The notes under the pieces were generated by a model. That model saw nothing but the letters and a program-made list of their open reading frames with translations, searched no databases and was not told the DNA's origin. Made by a program: the position numbers and the translations under genes. From contig DDPV01000044.1 in assembly GCA_002342365.1 (NCBI GenBank), positions 130,179 through 160,365 of the forward strand: a stretch of 30,187 bases of DNA, written 5' to 3'. The DNA comes from Burkholderiales bacterium UBA2459. GTDB taxonomy: Bacteria; Pseudomonadota; Gammaproteobacteria; Burkholderiales; Burkholderiaceae_E. Shown here one piece after another: positions 24,342-30,187 of the stretch. Every line of letters begins with the position of its first letter. The stretch's first letter is position 1.

Positions 24342-24761
24342 ATGTTCGATATCGGATTAAGCGAAATGCTCATGATTGCGGTCATCGCACTCGTGGTGCT
24401 TGGTCCTGAACGGCTACCCCGGGTGGCCCGCCAGATGGGACAGTGGACGGGCAAGTTGCAGCGCTACATCAGCGAAGTGAAGGCAGACATTAACCGCCAA
24501 ATGGAACTTGAGGAGTTGCGCCGCCTCAAAACCCAAGTCCAAGACGCTGCGCAATCGCTTGAGTCAAGCGTGACCGAGGCGGTGTCGGGTGCGCAGGCTG
24601 AAATACAATCGATTGGCGCTGAAGTGGGCTTGAACGAGGCTCCGACTGACTGGGACTCGGTCTACGCGGTGCGCCGCTTGCGTGACCGGATCAAAGATCG
24701 ACGCATTGAACGTGAGAAACTACTGGGCCGAAAACGGCCGCGTCGAAACTTTTACCGTTGA
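24342..24761 (+). CDS. tatB: Sec-independent translocase TatB
   Basis: TatB joins TatC to form the receptor for twin-arginine signal peptides. The 139-residue protein begins MFDIGLSEMLMIAVIALVVLGPERLPRVAR, with the conserved Glu8 and Gly-Pro hinge, followed by a long charged helix (about 30-95). The C-terminus is basic. No strong ribosome binding site is visible. Its stop is overlapped by a TTG that is a possible tatC start. Confidence 0.95.
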   Translation: MFDIGLSEMLMIAVIALVVLGPERLPRVARQMGQWTGKLQRYISEVKADINRQMELEELRRLKTQVQDAAQSLESSVTEAVSGAQAEIQSIGAEVGLNEAPTDWDSVYAVRRLRDRIKDRRIEREKLLGRKRPRRNFYR

Positions 24762-24763
24762 GC

Positions 24764-25507
24764 ATGCAAGAAGAAAGCTTCATGTCCCACCTCACCGAGT
24801 TGCGCGACCGTATGGTCCGCGCGCTGCTGGTGGTGCTTGTTTTCTTTGGCGCAAGTTTTTACTTCGCGCCACAAATCATGGAATTTCTTGCAAGGCCATT
24901 GACCGAAGCCTTGCCGCCAGGATCAAAAGCCATTTTTATTGACCAGGCGGGTGCTTTTTTTACACTGACCAAGATTGCCCTGCTGACCGCCTTGTTGATT
25001 TCCCTGCCGGTTGTTTTGTACCAGGCCTGGGCCTTTATCGCACCGGGTCTGTACGAACACGAAAAGCGATTTGTGATGCCGCTGATTCTTTCAAGCGTGT
25101 TTTTTTTGGTCGTTGGAATCGGCTTTGCTTATCTTTTCGTGCTGCCTGCGGCCTACAAGTTCTTTTTCTCTTTCACCCAGCAAACCGGTGCGGAGACTTT
25201 GCAGGATTTGCAAAAGTACTGGGACTTCACCCTTGCGATTTTCTTTGGCTTTGGATTGACCTTTGAAGTCCCGGTGGTGCAAATGCTGCTGGTCAAAGTG
25301 GGTCTTGTGAGCACCCAACAACTCCGTGAGGCGCGTCGCTATGTGATTGTGGGCGCCTTTGTGGTGGCCGCGGTGTTAACACCGCCCGATGTGCTCTCGC
25401 AGTTCATGCTTGCGGTGCCCTTGCTGCTGCTTTATGAACTAGGTATTTTCTTATCCGGTTTTGTGAGCACTCGCAGCCGTGCTCCCGAGGAGAGTCTGCC
25501 GACTTAA
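24764..25507 (+). CDS. tatC: Sec-independent translocase TatC
   Basis: TatC is the six-helix membrane core of the twin-arginine receptor. With the ATG at 24764 the protein has 247 residues; a TTG at 24758 would add two. The N-terminus SHLTELRDRMVRALL holds the conserved Glu and Arg needed for signal recognition. The FIAPGLYEHEKRF loop and GLTFEVPVVQMLLVKVG are typical. Its TAA stop (25505-25507) forms, with the preceding T, a TTAA that also contains the stop codon of the deg gene on the opposite strand. Confidence 0.96.
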   Translation: MQEESFMSHLTELRDRMVRALLVVLVFFGASFYFAPQIMEFLARPLTEALPPGSKAIFIDQAGAFFTLTKIALLTALLISLPVVLYQAWAFIAPGLYEHEKRFVMPLILSSVFFLVVGIGFAYLFVLPAAYKFFFSFTQQTGAETLQDLQKYWDFTLAIFFGFGLTFEVPVVQMLLVKVGLVSTQQLREARRYVIVGAFVVAAVLTPPDVLSQFMLAVPLLLLYELGIFLSGFVSTRSRAPEESLPT

Positions 25508-26679
25508 CGCTCACCGCGCCCGGGTCGGGGGCGCTTGCCGACTTGCACTTTCAGACTGACTTCCTTGCCCTCGCGAAGAAACCGAAGCTCGGCCTGCGCG
25601 CCCGGTTTGAGTTGCGATATAAGATTTAACATACCTGCGGTGTTTCGAACGATTTGGCCGTCGACTTCAAGCAAAATGTCGCCAACTTTGACGCCTGCCT
25701 TTTCAGCGGGACCGTTGCGCAGCAGGCCTGCGATGATTGCACCTTCCCTGCGCGGCAACTTGAAGGCCTCAGCCATTTCAGGCGTGATGTCCTGCGGTTC
25801 CACGCCAATATATCCGCGGGTGACTGAGCCGGTAGCGACGATCTGATCGACCACATTTCGAACCGTGCTGACCGGAATGGCAAACCCGATGCCTAATGAG
25901 CCTCCGGTGCGCGAATAAATCGCTGTGTTAATGCCCAGTAAACGCCCTTCTCCATCAACCAAGGGACCGCCGCTGTTGCCCGGATTGATTGCCGCATCGG
26001 TTTGAATGAAGTTCTCGAAGGTGTTGATGCCAAGCTGGTTGCGTCCAAGTGCACTCACGATGCCCATCGTGACGGTTTGACCCACGCCAAAGGGGTTGCC
26101 GATGGCGAGCACCGGGTCGCCCACCTTGGCTTCTTCGGCGTTACCAACCGCAATTGGCTTAAGGTCGCTTAGCGCCACCCGCAACACTGCCAAATCGGTT
26201 TCGGGATCGCCGCCCACAATTTTCGCCTTGGCACGTCGACCGTCTGGAGCGATGACCTCGATGTCTTCTGCAGCGTCAATAACATGGTGATTGGTGACGA
26301 TCAAGCCGTCAGCGGAGAGAACCACACCGCTGCCAAGCCCGCCGCCAGGTTCGGCTCGGCCTTCGGGGCCAAAAAAGCGACGGAACATCGGGTCGTTGAG
26401 CAAGGGGTGATTCGAAGGCAGTCGCACGCGGCTCGTGGCCTGAATACTAACCACCGAGGGCATGGCCTGTTCGGCAGCAAGCCGGTATGACACAATGCCC
26501 GAGCTTCCCGGGGCACTATTGGGGGCCGACGACGCTTCCTTGCTTGCAGCCGCTTCGTTTTGCACCGGTCGCAGCTCGCTCGCCTTGCCGAGCCATTCGG
26601 GGCGCAAGGTTGAAAGCACAAAAAACCCGGCCACAAGCACTGTGACGGTTTGCGCAAACAATAACCAGAGTCGATGCAT
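25504..26679 (-). CDS. DegS/AlgW-like membrane-anchored S1C serine protease
   Basis: This 391-residue trypsin-like protease of the HtrA family has an N-terminal membrane segment (LWLLFAQTVTVLVAGFFVL, about 4-22), a protease domain with His132 (TNHHVI), Asp162 (ETDLAVL) and Ser236 (GNSGGP), and a single PDZ domain from about residue 295 (RGYIGVEPQDITPEM). One PDZ and an uncleaved-looking anchor favour a DegS/AlgW-type sensor protease over DegP or DegQ, although related genes are often named degQ. The ATG at 26679 is preferred to a TTG six bases upstream. The gene is inverted between tatC and the Nif3 gene and shares bases with both. Confidence 0.93.
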   Translation of the reverse strand: MHRLWLLFAQTVTVLVAGFFVLSTLRPEWLGKASELRPVQNEAAASKEASSAPNSAPGSSGIVSYRLAAEQAMPSVVSIQATSRVRLPSNHPLLNDPMFRRFFGPEGRAEPGGGLGSGVVLSADGLIVTNHHVIDAAEDIEVIAPDGRRAKAKIVGGDPETDLAVLRVALSDLKPIAVGNAEEAKVGDPVLAIGNPFGVGQTVTMGIVSALGRNQLGINTFENFIQTDAAINPGNSGGPLVDGEGRLLGINTAIYSRTGGSLGIGFAIPVSTVRNVVDQIVATGSVTRGYIGVEPQDITPEMAEAFKLPRREGAIIAGLLRNGPAEKAGVKVGDILLEVDGQIVRNTAGMLNLISQLKPGAQAELRFLREGKEVSLKVQVGKRPRPGRGER

Positions 26680-27435
26680 ATGCAAGGGATCGAGAGGGAT
26701 CGGTTAGCGGACTATTTGAATGACTGGCTAGAGATCAGCCGCTTCAAGGATTATTCCCCAAATGGCCTGCAGGTGGAAGGTAAGGCACACATTCAGCGCG
26801 TTGCCGTGGCGGTTACAGCGACCCGCGATGTCATCGACCAAGCGGCGAACTGGGGTGCCGACGCACTCATTGTGCATCATGGATGGTTTTGGCGGGGTGA
26901 GGATTCACGGGTGTTGGGTTATCGCCATCGTCGCTTGCGGGCACTGCTCATGGCAGACATCAATCTTTTCGCCTTCCATTTGCCGCTTGATGTACACAAA
27001 GAGGTTGGAAACAACATTTGTTTTGGCCGGGAGATGGCCTGGCCCGAACCCGAACTTCTCGGTGAGCAGCAACTGATTGCGCGGGCCGATCTTCCCCATG
27101 CTGTGAAGGTTGAGGCCATGCAACAACATATCACGCTTCGCCTTGAGCGGCAGGTACTGGTGGTCGGTGCGACGCAACGTCCGATTTGCAGGCTCGCTTG
27201 GTGCACAGGCGCTGCGCAAGACATGATTCTTGAGGCCGCCAGTCTCGGGGCTGATGCCTTTGTGAGCGGTGAAATCTCTGAACGCACAACCTACCTGGCT
27301 CGCGAACTCGGCGTGAGTTACTTCGCTGCGGGACACTATGCAACCGAGCGCTACGGGGTGCAAGCGCTTGCCGAACATTTGGAAGCTCGCTTTCAACTGC
27401 AATGCTGCTTCATCGAAGACCCAAATCCGGCTTAA
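26674..27435 (+). CDS. Nif3-like dinuclear metal-centre protein (DUF34)
   Basis: The 253-residue protein belongs to the Nif3/YbgI family, hexameric proteins with a two-metal centre whose reaction is not settled (GTP cyclohydrolase-like fold; metal chaperone and hydrolase roles have been proposed). Visible ligands are in ALIVHHGWFW, FHLPLDVH and GHYATERYGVQAL, with SGEISER before the last. The N-terminal DYSPNGLQVEG is typical. Two ATGs compete: 26674, whose codon lies in the palindrome ATGCAT that also holds the deg start, and 26680, which is better spaced from an AGAG at 26667-26670. The gene leads into petABC. Confidence 0.93.
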   Translation: MHMQGIERDRLADYLNDWLEISRFKDYSPNGLQVEGKAHIQRVAVAVTATRDVIDQAANWGADALIVHHGWFWRGEDSRVLGYRHRRLRALLMADINLFAFHLPLDVHKEVGNNICFGREMAWPEPELLGEQQLIARADLPHAVKVEAMQQHITLRLERQVLVVGATQRPICRLAWCTGAAQDMILEAASLGADAFVSGEISERTTYLARELGVSYFAAGHYATERYGVQALAEHLEARFQLQCCFIEDPNPA

Positions 27436-27462
27436 AGCCCGCAAGCTTTCATGCCGATGCAG

Positions 27463-27468
27463 TAGAAT
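27463..27468 (+). promoter_or_regulatory. Possible -10 element upstream of petA
   Basis: TAGAAT, one mismatch from the sigma-70 -10 consensus, lies in the 66-bp Nif3-petA gap, 34 bases before the petA ATG. A convincing -35 at 16-18 bp is not visible, so the call is weak. Confidence 0.25.
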
Positions 27469-27501
27469 GCGCGCACTGGTTTACAACGGTTGACGATAGC
27501 T

Positions 27502-28104
27502 ATGAGCGAAAACAGCAATCCGAGCGACGGATCCCGGCGAACCGCCCTGGCACTTACCGCAGCCGCGGGCGCCCTTGGAGGCGCAGCCGCGGTCATGCCT
27601 TTTGTACTGACCTTTCAGCCATCGGAGCGAGCCAAAGCGGCTGGCGCGCCGGTGGAGGTTGACATTGGTGACCTCAAACCGGGTGAGTTGCGTCGCGTGG
27701 AGTGGCGAGGAAAACCGGTGTGGGTGTTACGGCGCACGCCTGAAATGCTTGAAACGCTGAAAAGCACAACACCGAAACTGGCTGATCCGGAGTCCAAGCG
27801 CAAAGACTATCCAACGCCAAGCTGGGCGCAAAACGCGCACCGCTCCTTAAAGCCCGAGTATTTGGTGGTCGTCGGTATTTGTAGCCATCTGGGTTGTTCG
27901 CCAAGCGATAAGTTTGCAGCAGGACCACAGCCGTCGTTGCCCGATGACTGGCCCGGCGGCTGGCTTTGCCCCTGTCATGGTTCAACCTTCGACTATTCGG
28001 GTCGGGTTTACAAAAACATGCCCGCGCCCGACAACCTCGAAGTTCCCCCTTACAAGTATTTGACCGATACACGATTGCTGATTGGGGAATCCGATACAGC
28101 GTAA
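27502..28104 (+). CDS. petA: Ubiquinol-cytochrome c reductase Rieske iron-sulphur subunit
   Basis: This is the Rieske subunit of the bc1 complex, taking electrons from ubiquinol to cytochrome c1. The 200-residue protein has a twin-arginine motif SRRTALA at 11-17 and a membrane anchor at about 17-38. The [2Fe-2S] ligands are Cys127 and His129 in CSHLGC and Cys156 and His159 in CPCHGS; Cys132 and Cys158 form the usual disulphide. I chose the ATG at 27502; a TTG 12 bases upstream is less likely. The Tat motif ties it to tatABC 2 kb upstream. Confidence 0.97.
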   Translation: MSENSNPSDGSRRTALALTAAAGALGGAAAVMPFVLTFQPSERAKAAGAPVEVDIGDLKPGELRRVEWRGKPVWVLRRTPEMLETLKSTTPKLADPESKRKDYPTPSWAQNAHRSLKPEYLVVVGICSHLGCSPSDKFAAGPQPSLPDDWPGGWLCPCHGSTFDYSGRVYKNMPAPDNLEVPPYKYLTDTRLLIGESDTA

Positions 28105-28280
28105 AGCTTGACAGGACAATCCTTGGGCTTTGCATTGGTCAAACGCTGAGCCGAATAGTCCGCCCCCGAAAGCCCCGTATCGCTTCACAGGCTTCAACGC
28201 CTGGCTTGACAACAGGGTTAAATACGGATCGAAGCAAAGCAGGATAAGGCTGTAAACCGAAACACAATCTGGAGTACCGC
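28105..28280. other. 176-bp petA-petB spacer
   Basis: This is the widest gap in the window. It holds two exact TTGACA hexamers (28108-28113 and 28206-28211) without good -10 partners at 16-18 bp, a small perfect hairpin CAGGC/GCCTG (28188-28192 with 28199-28203, loop of six), and a GGAG ribosome binding site about 6 bases before the petB ATG. I see no coding sequence in it that I would support. Confidence 0.5.
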
Positions 28281-29666
28281 ATGGCAAAGGACCGGGAAAT
28301 TGAGACCACAGGCGTGATGGGCTGGATCGACGCGCGCTTTCCTCTCACACCGATGATCAAGGATCATCTGACTGAATACTATGCACCCAAGAATTTCAAC
28401 TTCTGGTACTTCTTTGGGTCGTTGGCTTTGCTGGTGCTGGTCATTCAGATTGTCACCGGAATTTTTCTGGTTATGAATTACAAGCCCGATGGCGTGAGCG
28501 CTTTTGGTTCGGTTGAATACATCATGCGAGACGTGCCCTATGGCTGGCTGGTGCGTTATATGCACTCGACCGGCGCATCGGCATTTTTCATCGTTGTTTA
28601 TTTGCACATGTTTCGCGGTCTGATTTATGGCTCGTATCGCAAGCCGCGCGAACTGCTCTGGATTTTCGGATGTGCGATCTTTTTGTGTCTGATGGCTGAA
28701 GCTTTCATGGGCTATTTGCTGCCCTGGGGTCAGATGTCGTACTGGGGCGCACAGGTGATCGTGAACCTCTTTTCAGCGATTCCATTCATCGGACCCGATC
28801 TTTCCTTGCTGATCCGTGGTGACTATGTGGTCAGTGACGCAACCCTCAATCGCTTCTTCGCCTTCCATGTGATCGCGATTCCGCTGGTGCTGCTTGGCCT
28901 CGTGGTGGCGCACATCCTTGCCTTGCACGAAGTGGGTTCCAACAACCCTGATGGCATCGAAATCAAGGCCAAGAAGAGCGCCGACGGCAAGCCGCTTGAT
29001 GGAATCCCCTTCCACCCCTACTACACCGTTCACGACATCATGGGCGTGGCTGGCTTTTTGCTGGTGTTTTCGGCGGTGGTGTTTTTTGCTCCCGAAATGG
29101 GCGGATATTTCCTGGAATACAACAACTTCATTCCGGCCGACCCGCTGAAAACCCCGGCTCATATTGCACCGGTTTGGTACTTCACCCCGTTTTACTCGGT
29201 GTTGCGAGCAACCACCGAGGACTTTTTGCTCTACTGGATGATTCCATTTCTGCTGTTTTACGCTTTCCTGGTGTTCACGACTGTGCGTGCCGCAAGAACC
29301 CGGGTTCTGAATCTGGCCGGCGTGTTGGCACTCATCGGCGGCTTTTTCATCATCGACGCCAAGTTCTGGGGCGTTGTAGCGATGGGTGCTTCGGTGTTGA
29401 TCCTTGCTGGACTGCCCTGGCTTGATCACAGTCCGGCGCGCTCGATCCGCTATCGTCCTGATTGGCACAAGTTTGTTTATGCGGCCTTTATCATTGCCTT
29501 CGTGGTGCTCGGCTACTTTGGCGTGCAACCACCCTCGCCAATCGCAAATCTGTTCGCGAAGGTCTGTACGCTGATTTACTTCGCATTTTTTGTGCTGATG
29601 CCCTGGTGGAGCACCATGGGCCAGCCCAAGCCAGTACCAGATCGCGTGGTCTTTCAAGCGCATTAA
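28281..29666 (+). CDS. petB: Ubiquinol-cytochrome c reductase cytochrome b subunit
   Basis: Cytochrome b is the membrane core of the bc1 complex, with two b hemes and both quinone sites. The 461-residue protein has the haem-ligand helices YMHSTGASAFFIVVYLHMFRG and FAFHVIAIPLVLLGLVVAHILAL, the GYLLPWGQMSYWGAQVI segment of the Qo region and the Qo motif as PVWY (in HIAPVWYFTPFY) instead of mitochondrial PEWY, a variant known from beta- and gammaproteobacteria. Further helices follow to the C-terminus (WWSTMGQPKPVPDRVVF). A 176-bp spacer separates it from petA; petC follows after 21 bp. Confidence 0.97.
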   Translation: MAKDREIETTGVMGWIDARFPLTPMIKDHLTEYYAPKNFNFWYFFGSLALLVLVIQIVTGIFLVMNYKPDGVSAFGSVEYIMRDVPYGWLVRYMHSTGASAFFIVVYLHMFRGLIYGSYRKPRELLWIFGCAIFLCLMAEAFMGYLLPWGQMSYWGAQVIVNLFSAIPFIGPDLSLLIRGDYVVSDATLNRFFAFHVIAIPLVLLGLVVAHILALHEVGSNNPDGIEIKAKKSADGKPLDGIPFHPYYTVHDIMGVAGFLLVFSAVVFFAPEMGGYFLEYNNFIPADPLKTPAHIAPVWYFTPFYSVLRATTEDFLLYWMIPFLLFYAFLVFTTVRAARTRVLNLAGVLALIGGFFIIDAKFWGVVAMGASVLILAGLPWLDHSPARSIRYRPDWHKFVYAAFIIAFVVLGYFGVQPPSPIANLFAKVCTLIYFAFFVLMPWWSTMGQPKPVPDRVVFQAH

Positions 29667-29687
29667 CACCGGGTAGAGATGCTTGCC

Positions 29688-30187
29688 ATGAATATTGTTT
29701 CGCGACTTGCCGCCAAACTCGCTTTCGGTGCCCTTTTGCTCGCGCAGCACCCGGTGTATGCAGCCGGGTCGGATTACCCGCTGGATCGTTTTCCTGAGGC
29801 GAAGCTCACCGAGCAGGCAGCCTTGCAAGAAGGTGCAAAACTCTTCGTCAACTACTGCCTTGGTTGTCACAGCGCCCAATATATGCGCTACAACCGACTG
29901 CGCGACATCGGTTTAACCGATGATCAAATCAAGCGCAATCTGCTATTTACTGCAGACAAAGTCGGCGAGGGTATGAAAAACCCGATGCGTGTTGAAGATG
30001 CGAAAAGTTGGTTTGGTGGCCAACCGCCGGATTTGTCGGTCATCGCCAGAGCGCGCTCCTCGCATGCCGGCACGGGCTCTGACTGGCTCTACACCTATTT
30101 GCGCGCATACTATCGCGACAGCACCCGCCCCACCGGCTGGAACAATGCACTTTTCCACAACGTCGGGATGCCCAATGTGCTCTGGGA
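29688..30187 (+). CDS. petC: Cytochrome c1, 3' end beyond the window
   Basis: The frame stays open to the right edge. After a signal peptide (RLAAKLAFGALLLAQHPVYA, about 6-25) comes the mature start AGSDYPLDRFPEAKLTEQAALQ and the haem-binding CLGCH with Cys57, Cys60 and His61. The family stretches YMRYNRLRDIGLT and PPDLSVIARARSS follow. The axial methionine region is likely beyond the edge or near it. I prefer the ATG at 29688, since GGGTAGAG (29671-29678) is 9 bases upstream; an in-frame ATG at 29679 would abut that site. At least 166 codons are visible. It completes petABC. Confidence 0.95.
   Translation, partial: MNIVSRLAAKLAFGALLLAQHPVYAAGSDYPLDRFPEAKLTEQAALQEGAKLFVNYCLGCHSAQYMRYNRLRDIGLTDDQIKRNLLFTADKVGEGMKNPMRVEDAKSWFGGQPPDLSVIARARSSHAGTGSDWLYTYLRAYYRDSTRPTGWNNALFHNVGMPNVLW

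Noticed and set aside
29161..29200. PVWY in place of PEWY at the Qo site of cytochrome b
   Set aside because: It first looks like loss of a key glutamate, but PVWY is a known natural variant in beta- and gammaproteobacterial cytochrome b, so it is expected here.
28773..29879. A 368-codon open frame on the minus strand opposite petB and petC
   Set aside because: Its product is rich in His, Gln, Arg and Lys with no domain pattern, and it lies fully antisense to well-conserved cytochrome b and c1 sequence. It is a compositional shadow.
1..30187. Mobile elements, CRISPR arrays, tRNA or rRNA genes, defence systems
   Set aside because: Reading the window on both strands I found no transposase or integrase sequence, no regularly spaced repeats beyond the two-unit duplication at 21907-21960, and no tRNA-like cloverleaf or rRNA stretch.

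Overview
The window is a chromosomal housekeeping segment of a betaproteobacterium, most probably Burkholderiales. The basis is gene content and order: rpoN-hpf-ptsN-hprK-rapZ downstream of the lpt genes, mlaFEDACB followed by a YadG-like ATPase, ibaG and murA, a long his cluster with short-form hisG, then tatABC, a Deg protease, a Nif3-family gene and petABC. The DNA is moderately GC-rich by eye. Spacing is very tight, with many 4-bp start/stop overlaps, and I see no transposase, phage gene, tRNA, rRNA or CRISPR array.

Region 1 (about 1-8211, minus strand) reads kdsD-lptC-lptA-lptB-rpoN-hpf-ptsN-hprK-rapZ-LON-domain protein. It joins LPS precursor synthesis (KdsD) and LPS export (LptC, LptA, LptB) to sigma-54, a ribosome hibernation factor and nitrogen-PTS/HPr regulatory proteins. 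kdsC, usually found between lptC and kdsD, is absent.

Region 2 (8242-16815, plus strand) diverges from region 1 across 30 bp. It holds a KefB/KefC-like antiporter, the complete Mla lipid-transport set (mlaF, E, D, A, C, B), a YadG-like ABC ATPase without its usual permease, ibaG and murA. The theme is envelope maintenance.

Region 3 (16832-23612) is the histidine pathway: hisG, hisD, hisC, hisB, hisH, hisA, hisF, hisI, hisE. hisC lies in its usual place but is inverted. It overlaps the 3' end of hisD by 58 bp and starts 24 bp from the divergent hisB. A HIT-family gene and tatABC follow.

Region 4 (25504-30187) holds an inverted DegS-like protease gene whose stop and start codons interlock with its neighbours at the palindromes TTAA and ATGCAT. 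Next come a Nif3-family gene and the bc1 complex genes petA, petB and petC, with petC cut by the window edge. The Rieske protein carries a twin-arginine motif, so TatABC, encoded just upstream, probably exports it.

I found no clearly new biological system. The most interesting signals are architectural: two in-place inverted genes inside otherwise co-directional clusters (hisC and the deg gene), the two missing expected genes (kdsC and the ABC permease), an MlaA without a recognisable lipobox, a frame ambiguity at the lptA signal peptide next to a 7-base homopolymer, and a 27-bp tandem duplication between hisA and hisF.
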